Assembly (NCBI GenBank): GCA_937959275.1
Contig: CALGLU010000079.1
Coordinates: 19,910-83,909, forward strand
Length of the DNA stretch: 64,000 nucleotides
Origin: an uncultured Saprospiraceae bacterium
GTDB taxonomy: Bacteria > Bacteroidota > Bacteroidia > Chitinophagales > Saprospiraceae
Reading direction: 5' to 3'
The notes beneath the pieces are model-generated. The model was not told the origin of the DNA. It made no database searches and saw nothing but the letters and a program-made list of their open reading frames with translations. A program made the position numbers and the translations under genes. Below are positions 41,705 through 51,449 of the stretch, piece by piece (within the stretch, counting starts at the first letter, position 1; every line of letters begins with the position of its first letter).

Positions 41705-44700
41705 ATGACGATGAATTCGCGTAAATTACTTTATGTGATAGGGATTTTTATTGCCCTATTCCTACTTCCAAACTCAAATTATTCACAATGTACTTCTCCG
41801 GGTTTTGACATAGATTTATACACAAATCTTCTCAGCACCCAGAATGTAACGATTGCTCCAGAAATTTCTAGCTTGACATACAATGATATGACAGGCGAAT
41901 TTGTAGCAGTAACAGATGGAGGAAGCTTTCTCAAAAGACACACTTCTGGAGCTTGGAATGCATATGGCATTACAAACTACGGCGGCTCACATTGTACAAC
42001 AACTCGATTTAGTGATACAGAAGCTATCACCTATATGTTCAGTTATACAAGCACGCTCCACAGATATGCAATAGCAGATGAGAGAGACAGAGCGATTGTA
42101 TTTGTTGACATTGCGAACTCTGATACTAATGTATCACATCCAACCACTTCCTACCTGAAGTTTAGTGGATTAAATTGTGGTGGCAATGATGGTATCGAAG
42201 GTTTAGCGTATGATGCCAACACGAATACAATGTATTTTGCAACAGAAGTTAACAGTCAAAAAATCTACAGCTTTGTAGTACCAGCATCGATTACTGGTCA
42301 AACGATTGCTGTTAATGAGGTTGCAGATTTAAGATCTATATCTGGACTAAGTACCTATTCAACACATGCATTAGATATCCTACCAAATGGTAACATTGTA
42401 GCACTCGTTACAAAACCAGGGAGTGGTGATAATGGAGCTTTTGCAAGAATGATTGTAGAAATCAATCCTTGTGGTGCAATGTTAGGTCAAATGGATTTAG
42501 AGCCGACGATAGCTTCAACAGCGGAGCTTGAAGGGATTGCAATTAAAGGTGCAAATTTATATGTGATTGGTGAGAATGCTAAAATGTATCAACTACAAAA
42601 ACAAGTGACTCAGGGATCAATTATAGTCGCTTCACCAGGTACTTTAGGATCCTATGATTCCGGCTCTTCTACCCTTGTTAACTGGGTAAGCACAAATGTA
42701 ACTGGAAATGTAAAAATAGATTTATACAAATCAGGGGTATTTGTAAGTACACTAACTGCTAATACAACTAACGATGGTACTCATTCTATAACACTACCAG
42801 TTGTCACTAGCAATCAATCAGGATATTCAGTAAATGTTGTTTCACTAGATGATCCGTCAGTTTCAGGAGCGAGTGGAGATTTTACAATAGCCGCTCCTGC
42901 TGGTACACTTACTGTTAATTCTCCTGGTAACGGAGAAACATTAAATGTCGGTACCTCTACTCCAATTAATTGGTCATCAGCAAATCTTGCTGGGAATGTT
43001 AAAATTGAATTATATCAAATCTCAACTTTAGTAGCTACATTATCTGCAAATACTGCAAATGATGGCAGCCAATCTGTACTTGTACCAAATGTACCTAACG
43101 GATCAAACTACAGAATCAAAATCACAAGTATCAACACACCATCTATAGACGATTGGGGTGGCTATTTTTCTATATCAAATCCAACAATTACAGTCAGTAA
43201 TCCAACAGCCGGAAGCACATACAGCTCAGCTAGCACAGTCAATGTCACATGGACAAGCTCGACAAGCGGTAATATGAAAATAGATTTATACAAAGGTTCT
43301 ACTCTTGTTGCAACTTTGGATAATTCAACAGCTGATGATGGTTCACGCGTAGTGACATTACCAACTGTTAATACTACGGCATCAGATTATAGAATAAGAG
43401 TAAGCAATATTGCTTCTGGCATCTATGACGATAGTGGTATGTTTGAAATTACAGCAGCTAATATTTTCGAAGTAACTAGCCCGTCTGCTAATGACGTCTT
43501 TAGTGGTGGAGATTTCACGACTGTTACATGGAATAGTAGCTATACTGGATCGGTAAGAATTAATCTTCGAAAAGGCAATTCATTTGTCAGTACACTAAAA
43601 GTGAGTACAGCAGATGATGGTTCATATTCAGTTCAGTTACCAGTTGTGGCAACGACAGGAAATGATTATCACATCAAGTTAATCAATAGGGAGGATGGTT
43701 CAGTATTCGATCTAGGTGATAATTTTACAATTACAGCATCTGACAACATTACTGTGACTTCACCTACTACAGGAGATATTTTCTTTGATGGAGATCCTAT
43801 TAACGTACTGTGGTCAACGAATATCGGAGGAAGTGTCGCAATAAATTTATTTAAAAATGGTACACACGTAGCCAATTTAAAAGCAGTTACAGCAAATGAT
43901 CAAAGTGAGTCTTTAACTTTACCTTCTGGATTAGTCGCTGGTAATGATTATGTCATTCGCGTTTCAAGTGTTACAAACACGAGTGTTATGGACGATAGTA
44001 ATCCATTTGTCATTGATGATGTTATTTCAAGTCCAACTGATGCCGATTTAATCGTAGCTAATGCAGGAACAGCAACTCAATCTGGCAACATATACGCTGT
44101 CTCTGGCATAAGCATTAGAAACAATGGTCAAGCACAGACAGGCCAATATTCTGTTGGTGCTTACTTATCAACGGATGCGACAATCTCATTTAATGATGTT
44201 AGAATTGGATTAATCGGTACATACAATGGCACTGCAGTCGGCGGTACTGAAACAGCAAGTTTTGCAGTTGACTTAAGCACATTAGGGCTTGCGGATGGCA
44301 CTTATTATTTTGGTGTTATTGCTGATGAATTTGATGATGAAATAGAATCAGATGATTCAAATAACACTGGTATGATTGGCTCTCCTCTGGCAACTATCAG
44401 TACCAATCAAGGCGGTGGACCATGTATTTCATTAGCTTCCGGCCCACACACAGAGTCTTTTGAAAATGGTTTAGGAGACTGGACTCAGTCAAACAGTGAT
44501 GATATGAACTGGACACGAAGATCAGGTACAACTCCATCATATTTAACTGGACCTTCGGGTGCTGCAAGTGGATCTAGTTACGTATACACAGAATCATCAA
44601 ATGGTAATCGCAATAAAATAGCAAAGCTTGTGAGTCCTTGCATAGATTTAGCTGGTACTCAGAATCCTCAATTGACATTTCAGTGTCACATGTATGGAGC

Positions 44701-45940
44701 GTCTATGGGATCATTAATGGTTAATGTGATCAATCCTCAGACAAATCAATCAATGAATGTATTCGTTCAAACAGGAGATCAAGGGAATCAATGGGTACAG
44801 GCCACAGCGCAACTATCTCAATTCGTCGGCCAGGAGATTATAATAGAAATTTCAGGACTTACAGGCATTTCTTATAGAAGTGATATGGCAATTGATCAAT
44901 TGGTTATTTCTGATTCAGCAGTTAATTGTGCGGATGCAGGAAATGCATGTGATGATGGTAATAGCTGTACCATAGGAGAGACATATGACAGCAACTGTAA
45001 TTGTACTGGTGGTGTTTATACAGATAACGATAATGACGGCTTATGCATTGGAGAAGACAGCAACGATAATGATGCCTGTGTACCTGTTGCTAGCCAAGCG
45101 TGCGAAGATTGTGTGAATACGGTTGCAGGAGCATTTACTGATGGATTTAATACAAATTTGAATAATTGGATTCAGTCATCTTCTGATCAAAATCAGTGGG
45201 TACAAAATTCAGGAAATACTCCATCTTCTAAGACAGGTCCAGCTGCAGCGATTGAGGGTTCACACTATGTATATGTAGAGGCATCTTACGGAGGGTTTCC
45301 ATATAAAAATGCAGAAATGACAAGTCCATGTATTGATTTAAGTTCACTCAATGCACCAAAGTTGGCATTTGCATATAGCATGTATGGATCAACAATGGGT
45401 AGCCTATCAGTTACAGTGACGAATACAATATCAGGTCAATCGAGTGTTATATTCTCAGAGACTGGAAACAAAGGAAATCAGTGGTTATTTGCTCAGATAG
45501 ACTTATCAGGATTTACGAATGACATTGTACAAGTGACAATCGAGGCAGTGACTGGATATGGCTTCAGAAGTGATATAGCGATTGACGATTTTGAAATTTC
45601 AAATACTGCAGGAAACTTCACAACGAAGTCAGAAACTAGAAACTTTGTTGAATTAGCCAGTGCAGATATAGAACCAGAAAATGAAATTGCAGATTTGTCT
45701 GTCTATCCTAATCCGGCAAGAGACTTTATGCAAATAGCTTTTGAATCTGACTTAACAGGTGAGGCGACATTGATGATGCATAATACAACTGGTCAGCTAA
45801 TCACAACAGAAAACCTAAGTATCAGAGAAGGAATGATTCAGAAAGAGATTGATGTAACAGGACTAGCTTCTGGCACGTATCATCTTTCAATAATTACAAA
45901 TGAAACAAGATTGACCAAAAAGGTCTTAGTCATAGATTAA
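41705..45940 (+). CDS. Giant secreted T9SS surface protein: SdiA-regulated-like propeller, five Ig-like repeats, CARDB and two jelly-roll modules
   Basis: This 1411-residue protein has a signal peptide (LLYVIGIFIALFLLPNSNYSQ). Residues ~30-300 form a beta-propeller resembling SdiA-regulated/NHL proteins (GIEGLAYDANTNTMYFATE). Residues ~305-780 are five ~95-residue repeats of the Ser/Thr-rich GPI-anchor/Kre9 type (VxSPxxGxxxxxGxxxxVxWxS ... DDGSxxVxLP). Residues ~785-890 are a CARDB domain (NNGQAQTGQYSVGAYLSTD). Then come two MAM/jelly-roll modules separated by the Asp/Cys linker CIGEDSNDNDACVP. The end LSVYPNPARDFMQI...GTYHLSIITN is a T9SS sorting domain. A second ATG (41711) is an alternative start. 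It is probably an adhesin. Confidence 0.88.
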   Translation: MTMNSRKLLYVIGIFIALFLLPNSNYSQCTSPGFDIDLYTNLLSTQNVTIAPEISSLTYNDMTGEFVAVTDGGSFLKRHTSGAWNAYGITNYGGSHCTTTRFSDTEAITYMFSYTSTLHRYAIADERDRAIVFVDIANSDTNVSHPTTSYLKFSGLNCGGNDGIEGLAYDANTNTMYFATEVNSQKIYSFVVPASITGQTIAVNEVADLRSISGLSTYSTHALDILPNGNIVALVTKPGSGDNGAFARMIVEINPCGAMLGQMDLEPTIASTAELEGIAIKGANLYVIGENAKMYQLQKQVTQGSIIVASPGTLGSYDSGSSTLVNWVSTNVTGNVKIDLYKSGVFVSTLTANTTNDGTHSITLPVVTSNQSGYSVNVVSLDDPSVSGASGDFTIAAPAGTLTVNSPGNGETLNVGTSTPINWSSANLAGNVKIELYQISTLVATLSANTANDGSQSVLVPNVPNGSNYRIKITSINTPSIDDWGGYFSISNPTITVSNPTAGSTYSSASTVNVTWTSSTSGNMKIDLYKGSTLVATLDNSTADDGSRVVTLPTVNTTASDYRIRVSNIASGIYDDSGMFEITAANIFEVTSPSANDVFSGGDFTTVTWNSSYTGSVRINLRKGNSFVSTLKVSTADDGSYSVQLPVVATTGNDYHIKLINREDGSVFDLGDNFTITASDNITVTSPTTGDIFFDGDPINVLWSTNIGGSVAINLFKNGTHVANLKAVTANDQSESLTLPSGLVAGNDYVIRVSSVTNTSVMDDSNPFVIDDVISSPTDADLIVANAGTATQSGNIYAVSGISIRNNGQAQTGQYSVGAYLSTDATISFNDVRIGLIGTYNGTAVGGTETASFAVDLSTLGLADGTYYFGVIADEFDDEIESDDSNNTGMIGSPLATISTNQGGGPCISLASGPHTESFENGLGDWTQSNSDDMNWTRRSGTTPSYLTGPSGAASGSSYVYTESSNGNRNKIAKLVSPCIDLAGTQNPQLTFQCHMYGASMGSLMVNVINPQTNQSMNVFVQTGDQGNQWVQATAQLSQFVGQEIIIEISGLTGISYRSDMAIDQLVISDSAVNCADAGNACDDGNSCTIGETYDSNCNCTGGVYTDNDNDGLCIGEDSNDNDACVPVASQACEDCVNTVAGAFTDGFNTNLNNWIQSSSDQNQWVQNSGNTPSSKTGPAAAIEGSHYVYVEASYGGFPYKNAEMTSPCIDLSSLNAPKLAFAYSMYGSTMGSLSVTVTNTISGQSSVIFSETGNKGNQWLFAQIDLSGFTNDIVQVTIEAVTGYGFRSDIAIDDFEISNTAGNFTTKSETRNFVELASADIEPENEIADLSVYPNPARDFMQIAFESDLTGEATLMMHNTTGQLITTENLSIREGMIQKEIDVTGLASGTYHLSIITNETRLTKKVLVID

Positions 45941-45966
45941 GCGATTTAAGTCATAGTATTTAGGTA

Positions 45967-46001
45967 GCCAGGGTCATTGTCGTGACCCTGGCATTTTTTT
46001 T
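45967..46001 (+). terminator. Rho-independent terminator of the giant T9SS gene
   Basis: A perfect 10-bp stem GCCAGGGTCA / TGACCCTGGC with a 6-nt loop is followed by eight T residues. Confidence 0.92.
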
Positions 46002-46087
46002 GCCCAACAGATGATGTATTTATTTGTAACAAGCTAACTATCTTGACTTTATAAAGCTTTTTTAAAAGAAATGGACTAACTTGCCGC

Positions 46088-47311
46088 ATGACATTTGCTG
46101 AACTTGGACTTGGGGAGGGACTTCTCGAGGCTCTTTATTACATGGGATTTGAAAAAGCGACTGCGATACAAGAACAAGCTATCCCAAAAATACTAGCGGG
46201 TAAAGATATGCTTGCTTGTGCTCAGACGGGAACTGGTAAAACTGGTGCCTTTCTACTACCAATTTTACAGAAAATAGCGACAAGTGATTCTAACAAAACG
46301 GAATGCCTCATCGTCGTACCTACTCGCGAACTTGCACTTCAAATAGATCAGGAGTTAGAGGGGTTTTCTTATTATTCGAATGTGAGTTCGATTGCCGTCT
46401 ATGGTGGTGGCAAGGGAGAAGACTGGGAACGACAAAAACGAGCATTGAAAAGCGGCACCCAAATTATAGTCGCTACGCCCGGAAAGCTGTTGACGTTTAT
46501 CAATCTGAATTATATTGATCTAGATAGTATCAAATATTTAATTCTAGATGAAGCAGATCGAATGCTTGATATAGGATTCCATGAAGACATCATGCAAGTG
46601 GTCAAGGTGCTGAAAAATAGAGAACAAACACTCATGTTCAGCGCTACAATGCCTCATAAGATTAAAACACTGGCAAAGACCATCCTGTCAGATCCAGATG
46701 AGATCATCATCGCTTTATCAAAACCTGCAGCAGGCGTACTCCAAGCCGCATACTTGGTCCATGAAACACAAAAAATAGAACTTCTTGTAAAGTTGATTGC
46801 CAACAAACCGAATTATAAAAGCATTCTCGTTTTTAGCTCCACTAAAAAGAAAATTAGTGAGATTACCAGAGCACTAAAGCGCAAGAATGAGAATGCGCTT
46901 GAGATCTCTTCTAATCTCGAGCAATCTGACAGAGAGAAAGTCTTATTAAGTTTTAGGGCAAAAACCACACGTATTCTCGTAGCCACGGATGTCATTAGTA
47001 GGGGTATTGACATTAAGGATATCAATTTGGTCATTAACTATGATGTTCCAGGGGATGCAGAAGACTACGTCCATCGAATTGGACGGACTGCCAGAGCAGA
47101 TACAACAGGCGTTGCCATTACCTTTATCAATCGGGATGATATGTACAAGTTTCAAAAAATAGAGAAACTGATAGAAAAAGAAGTCAAAAAACTAGCTCTC
47201 CCAGAAGGCATGGATCCAGGGCCAGAATGGAATACAAATAACCGAGGTGGTGGCAAAAAATCATACAGAGGCAAATCAAGATCAAAAGGCTCAAACCGAC
47301 ATAGGAGATGA
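46088..47311 (+). CDS. DEAD-box RNA helicase (RhlE-like)
   Basis: This ATP-dependent RNA helicase has 407 residues. The order of motifs is Q motif (GFEKATAIQEQAIP), I (AQTGTGKTGAF), Ia (VPTRELALQ), Ib (TPGKLL), II (DEAD), III (SAT), IV (ILVFSSTKKK), V (TDVISRGIDI) and VI (HRIGRTARA). A short basic Gly/Arg/Lys tail follows (GGGKKSYRGKSRSKGSNRHRR), typical of RNA-binding tails. It is coupled to the TspO gene by a 4-bp ATGA overlap, an unusual pairing. Confidence 0.95.
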   Translation: MTFAELGLGEGLLEALYYMGFEKATAIQEQAIPKILAGKDMLACAQTGTGKTGAFLLPILQKIATSDSNKTECLIVVPTRELALQIDQELEGFSYYSNVSSIAVYGGGKGEDWERQKRALKSGTQIIVATPGKLLTFINLNYIDLDSIKYLILDEADRMLDIGFHEDIMQVVKVLKNREQTLMFSATMPHKIKTLAKTILSDPDEIIIALSKPAAGVLQAAYLVHETQKIELLVKLIANKPNYKSILVFSSTKKKISEITRALKRKNENALEISSNLEQSDREKVLLSFRAKTTRILVATDVISRGIDIKDINLVINYDVPGDAEDYVHRIGRTARADTTGVAITFINRDDMYKFQKIEKLIEKEVKKLALPEGMDPGPEWNTNNRGGGKKSYRGKSRSKGSNRHRR

Positions 47312-47787
47312 TTAAAAAATCGCTGTGGATAAAGCTTATAATTTGTGTCACAATCTGCATGGTGACTGGTCTATTTTCAGGGATAAGTACAGCAGATGCC
47401 ATCCAAAATTGGTACTCAACACTGAATAAACCCTTCTTTAACCCTCCAAATTGGATTTTTGCTCCTGTTTGGACTTTACTTTATTTCTTATTGGGGCTCG
47501 CCGTTGCTCTTGTGTGGCACAAAGGATGGGATAAAAAAGAGACAAAGCTTGCCATTGGCATGTTCGTATTGCAGTTTGCTGTCAATTTAATTTGGTCACC
47601 AACTTTTTTCAATCTACAAGCACCGACGATTGCATTCATTATTATCATTGTTTTGTGGGTTTTAATCCTATTGACAATTATGCGTTTTAACAAAGTTTAT
47701 CGAACAGCGGCCTTGTTACTGGTCCCCTATTGGCTCTGGGTTAGCTTTGCCACTGTCCTCAATGGATCCATTGTTTATTTAAATTAA
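47308..47787 (+). CDS. tspO: TspO/MBR family tryptophan-rich sensory protein
   Basis: This five-TM membrane protein of 159 residues binds tetrapyrroles and similar hydrophobic ligands. The signatures WYSTLNKPFFNPPNWIFAPVWTLLYFLLGLA and LNLIWSPTFF-type (AVNLIWSPTFFNLQAP) are present, as is YWLWVSFATVLNGSIVYLN at the end. Its start overlaps the helicase stop, so both are made from one mRNA. A weak hairpin AAGAGG/CCTCTT at 47796-47813 may end it. Confidence 0.95.
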   Translation: MIKKSLWIKLIICVTICMVTGLFSGISTADAIQNWYSTLNKPFFNPPNWIFAPVWTLLYFLLGLAVALVWHKGWDKKETKLAIGMFVLQFAVNLIWSPTFFNLQAPTIAFIIIIVLWVLILLTIMRFNKVYRTAALLLVPYWLWVSFATVLNGSIVYLN

Positions 47788-47864
47788 CCAAGATCAAGAG
47801 GTATTCTCCTCTTAATTTTACTTTCTAAGTTTTATCATAATATCTTTGCGTATCAAATAATACT

Positions 47865-49025
47865 ATGATCGATACATCCATAACAGCTGAAGTAGATATC
47901 AAATTAGATTCAATAGAAGATGCCATTGAAGATATTAAAAATGGCAAAATCATCATTGTTGTTGATGATGAGGATAGAGAAAATGAAGGTGATTTTATCT
48001 GCGCAGCTGAATCAGTGACTCCTGATATTATCAATTTCATGGCTAAGCATGGACGAGGATTGATCTGCACGCCAATCACAGAAAAAAGAGCTGAAGAGCT
48101 AGAACTCTCTATGATGGTGAATACAAATACAGCGCTTCATGAAACAGCATTTACGGTTTCAATCGATTATAAGCGTGAAGGATGTACAACAGGTATATCG
48201 ACGTATGATAGAGCCACTGGCATAAAAGCTTTAACTCAGTCCGCAACAGTAGCAAATGACTATGCTAAGCCAGGTCATATATTCCCATTAATCGCAAAGG
48301 ATGGCGGTGTGCTTAGACGGACGGGGCATACAGAGGCTGCAGTTGATCTAGCACAATTGGCAGGATTATATCCAGCAGGGGTCCTTGTTGAAATACTGAA
48401 TGAGGATGGCACGATGGCAAGATTGAATCAGCTCTTCGAGATTGCTCAGCGATTTGAACTCAAAATTATTAGCATTAAGGATCTTGTTAAGTATCGCATG
48501 AGTAAGGAGCGATTAGTCAAACAAGACGTTACGGTATCATTCAATACCCAATATGGAGATTTTGATATCATCGGATTCACCGAAAAGAATACAAGCGCTA
48601 CGCATCTTGTTATCAAAAAAGGAGAATGGATAGAAGATGAGCCCGTATTGGTCAGAGTCCATTCGTCTTCAAATACAGGCGATATATTGGGTGCTCTCCT
48701 CCTAGGCCATAGTGAGGAGCTACACAAAACCCTGAAAAAGATCAGTGAATATGGAGAAGGTATCCTACTCTATCTAAGACATGATGAAACTGAAAATTCA
48801 TTATTAGACTTATTACGATTGTTGAAAGAGCAGCAAGAGGATGGGCAAAAACTTAATCCTTACCCTCATGTCACCTCTAGTTCTGTCCAACGAAACTTTG
48901 GCATTGGTGCTCAAATATTGCACGAAATGGGAGTCAGAAAAATCCGACTCTTGACGAACAATCCCAAAAAGAGAATAGGCTTAATGGGATATGGTCTTGA
49001 AATCGTGGAAAACATTCCGATTTAG
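47865..49025 (+). CDS. ribB: RibB (3,4-dihydroxy-2-butanone-4-phosphate synthase) fused to a degenerate GTP cyclohydrolase II domain
   Basis: The N-terminal half (~15-215) is an intact DHBP synthase: [80 protein letters not shown] and [16 protein letters not shown]. The C-terminal GCH II half keeps the fold and end ([30 protein letters not shown]). It lacks the zinc cysteines: [22 protein letters not shown] replaces RVHSECxTGDxxGSxRCDCG. It also lacks the RQEGRGIGL active-site stretch. The second activity is therefore probably absent, and a separate RibA is expected elsewhere. Such degenerate RibBA proteins are known in Bacteroidota. Confidence 0.92.
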   Translation: MIDTSITAEVDIKLDSIEDAIEDIKNGKIIIVVDDEDRENEGDFICAAESVTPDIINFMAKHGRGLICTPITEKRAEELELSMMVNTNTALHETAFTVSIDYKREGCTTGISTYDRATGIKALTQSATVANDYAKPGHIFPLIAKDGGVLRRTGHTEAAVDLAQLAGLYPAGVLVEILNEDGTMARLNQLFEIAQRFELKIISIKDLVKYRMSKERLVKQDVTVSFNTQYGDFDIIGFTEKNTSATHLVIKKGEWIEDEPVLVRVHSSSNTGDILGALLLGHSEELHKTLKKISEYGEGILLYLRHDETENSLLDLLRLLKEQQEDGQKLNPYPHVTSSSVQRNFGIGAQILHEMGVRKIRLLTNNPKKRIGLMGYGLEIVENIPI

Positions 49026-49037
49026 TCGTGCCGTTAG

Positions 49038-49664
49038 CTAGATAAAATCAGCAAACTGTTCTACAGGCTTTCTCACTTTAGCATCAAACTGTCCTTCGTC
49101 TACTTCATTCCTATAGCCTACAGCAGCCAGAACACAAGTAGTCAAGCCTTGATCCTTAAGGTCCAATATCTCATCATAAGCATCAGCGACGAATCCTTCC
49201 ATTGGACACGCGTCAATCTTTTTCTCCGCGCAAGCATACAGTAAAAACCCCAAGGCTAAATATGCTTGTTGCCTCGCCCACTCTAGTTTCACTTCAGCTG
49301 GCTTACCATTCACAAATCCAGCTATACTGTTCTTATATCCTGTCAAAGACTCTTTTGGCATGTCTCTGGTCTCACATATCAAATCAACATATTGATCCAC
49401 ATGGGCACTTGTTACTTCCTTGTCAATACAAAATACGATAAGATGAGAGCAATCACCGATCTGGGCTTGGTCATACGAAGCAGCTTGAAGCTTTAGTTTT
49501 ATGTCTTGATCAGAAATGACCAAGATTTTAAAGGGCTGCATACCAAAGGAACTTGGCGCTAATCTGATGACCTCTACTAAATCTTGTATATCTGAGGCAT
49601 TAATCTTAGCGTTTGCGTCAAATCCTTTAGTTGCGTATCTCCAGTTTAAATCAATCATAATCAT
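49038..49664 (-). CDS. NAD(P)H-dependent nitroreductase
   Basis: This FMN flavoprotein of 208 residues is of the NfsB/YfkO type. Sequence signs are DLNWRYATKGFD (FMN-binding RxSxR-like start), EVIRLAPSSFGMQPFKILVISD, QAYLALGFLLYACAEKKIDACPMEGF and LAAVGYRNEVDE. It reduces nitro or quinone compounds. It faces the convergent ribB gene, 12 bp apart. Confidence 0.93.
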   Translation of the reverse strand: MIMIDLNWRYATKGFDANAKINASDIQDLVEVIRLAPSSFGMQPFKILVISDQDIKLKLQAASYDQAQIGDCSHLIVFCIDKEVTSAHVDQYVDLICETRDMPKESLTGYKNSIAGFVNGKPAEVKLEWARQQAYLALGFLLYACAEKKIDACPMEGFVADAYDEILDLKDQGLTTCVLAAVGYRNEVDEGQFDAKVRKPVEQFADFI

Positions 49665-49721
49665 TAAACGCTCGAAATGACATGTTGTTTAATCAGGCTT
49701 CAATAAATGATCAGTATAATG

Positions 49722-50258
49722 TTATCCATCTAGATCTTCTTTATTCATGGATTGATTAAACTGTTGTGATTGTCCTTTAGGTATTGACAATGACGTCCAT
49801 TGATTGCCTGTTAATATCTTAGCTTGATAAAGGATTTGACCGATGTGATGTGAAGAGTGACTGAGTGACCGAATAAGAGCTGTAGGTATAGTGTGAGCCT
49901 GATTTCTGATATAGATCGTCTCTTTAATATTCGTTTCATTCAATTCATCCAATGCTTCAAATAAGACAGTCCATGCCTTGTGCCAGTCATCCATGTAATC
50001 AGCTTTTTTATCAGCAGTAATAACGAATTCATTATCTCTATTTCTCCAAGACTTTTCTCCATCGGAGGATCTAAAATCTTTAAATCGAGACAACAGATTT
50101 CCAGAAATATGTTTGACGATAATGGCTACACTATTGACACCTTCATGTTGTTGGTAAAAGAATGCTTCCTCGCTAATTTGATTGATTGCTTGTTCAGCTA
50201 AGGTGCGATAATAGCCATACTGCTTTTTGATATCACTTAAGAACTGAGAGCTATCCAT
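49722..50258 (-). CDS. DinB-like / DUF1572 family protein
   Basis: This is a four-helix bundle of 178 residues. Metal-ligand histidines of the DinB fold are seen in IVKHISGNLLSRF and SLSHSSHHIGQILYQAKIL; DSSQFLSDIKKQYGYYRTLAEQAINQI is helix one. Members are predicted thiol transferases or are uncharacterised; the DUF1572 subgroup has HHIGQI. Its start overlaps the M50 protease stop by one base, indicating a two-gene operon. Confidence 0.88.
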   Translation of the reverse strand: MDSSQFLSDIKKQYGYYRTLAEQAINQISEEAFFYQQHEGVNSVAIIVKHISGNLLSRFKDFRSSDGEKSWRNRDNEFVITADKKADYMDDWHKAWTVLFEALDELNETNIKETIYIRNQAHTIPTALIRSLSHSSHHIGQILYQAKILTGNQWTSLSIPKGQSQQFNQSMNKEDLDG

Positions 50259-50920
50259 TACGCAGTATCATTTTCACTAAAGAATAGGATTCTAATATTA
50301 AATGCGAAAAGAAGAACGGCAATGCCTAACCAAATATACATCCAAATCTGAGCAGGTATAAATACCATAACCTCTTCATAAGCCTTTAAATCAGATGTCG
50401 GTCCAACATTAAAGTCTTGGATGATATATAAAACACTGGCTAATCCTAAAAACATTAATATTTCTCTCCCAAAACTTGTCTTCCAGGCTATCAGACCCAA
50501 AAACATAGAAAAGGCAAGTAATACAACTGTTGTAAACAAGGAGTTAAACCAATAAAATGCTGTCACCAACATGGCTATGATTAATAAGATCAGAACAGGC
50601 TTAACTAATTTTTGCCACCGAGCTCCCACATAAAACAACAGATTGCCAAACAAAGCACTTCCTAAATAACCACCCATTATGGTCACTGGCCGATTCCCAT
50701 TCGCCGTTCGAGTCCATCCACTTCCGTCTTGATTAATCTGTACCTCCTCTACCCAACCTCCTGTAAGTACAGCACCTATCGCATGTCCAAATTCGTGCAA
50801 AAACGTAACGAAGAGTCGAACTGGGTACATAATTTTTCGCCCAATATCCCCACCAAAATAAATCAAGCCAAAATAAATGGCGAGGATAATAATCATGCGT
50901 ACTAAAATTGAACTTTTCAT
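50258..50920 (-). CDS. M50-type membrane zinc metalloprotease (peptidase M50B-like)
   Basis: This 220-residue membrane protein has about seven hydrophobic segments. The HExxH zinc motif is TFLHEFGHAIGAVLTGG (~43-58), with the following VEEVQINQDGSGWTRTANGNRPVTIMGGYLGSALFGNLLFY. These are features of the short M50B-like family present in Bacteroidota and plants/algae. No PDZ domain is present, unlike RseP. A third zinc ligand Asp is not obvious in the C-terminal helices, so activity is likely but not proven. Confidence 0.87.
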   Translation of the reverse strand: MKSSILVRMIIILAIYFGLIYFGGDIGRKIMYPVRLFVTFLHEFGHAIGAVLTGGWVEEVQINQDGSGWTRTANGNRPVTIMGGYLGSALFGNLLFYVGARWQKLVKPVLILLIIAMLVTAFYWFNSLFTTVVLLAFSMFLGLIAWKTSFGREILMFLGLASVLYIIQDFNVGPTSDLKAYEEVMVFIPAQIWMYIWLGIAVLLFAFNIRILFFSENDTA

Positions 50921-51048
50921 GAAAATGATTTAATGATAAACGCAAAAAAAATATTGATAAGTTCCAGTCAAACTAATGCATTAAATATTGTGATTGCAAT
51001 AATATTAAACTAACTTAAGGTATTGTTAATCTATAAACCCAAAATTGC

Positions 51049-51345
51049 ATGGATATAAAGATAATCCGAGATTACACAACTACAAGTCCCAATTCATTTG
51101 AAGAGTATGCGCAGGACAGATTTCAAACATATTTCGACAAATACTCTTTCATTCAATCTGTTCAAATCTATTTAAGAGGAGACAAACACCCCACTAAAAA
51201 AGTAAAACTGCAAGTTAGATTAAAAGGTAAAGACATTTTTGCATCTGCAGAAGGAAAATACCATCATGACGCATTTGACAATGCGTTAAACAAACTCAAA
51301 AAACAGCTAGTGAAGTACAAAACAGAAAGGTACAAAGCAGCTTAA
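51049..51345 (+). CDS. hpf: Ribosome hibernation promoting factor (short HPF/YfiA family)
   Basis: This 98-residue protein binds the 30S decoding region in stationary phase. The family pattern is present: EEYAQDRFQTYFDKYSFIQSVQIYLRGDKHPTKKVKLQVRLKGKDIFASAEGKYHHDAFDNALNKLKKQLVKYK (two visible helices, betas between). It lacks the C-terminal dimerisation domain of long HPF. It is monocistronic, followed by an AT-rich gap and element C. Confidence 0.92.
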   Translation: MDIKIIRDYTTTSPNSFEEYAQDRFQTYFDKYSFIQSVQIYLRGDKHPTKKVKLQVRLKGKDIFASAEGKYHHDAFDNALNKLKKQLVKYKTERYKAA

Positions 51346-51449
51346 TATTGAGTGATTTACGCATTTAATAATTTAAATATGATGATCCTTGATTTGTTAT
51401 CAACATAAACAAATCAAGGATCAGTTTTATATAGAATTATAGCTTAGCC

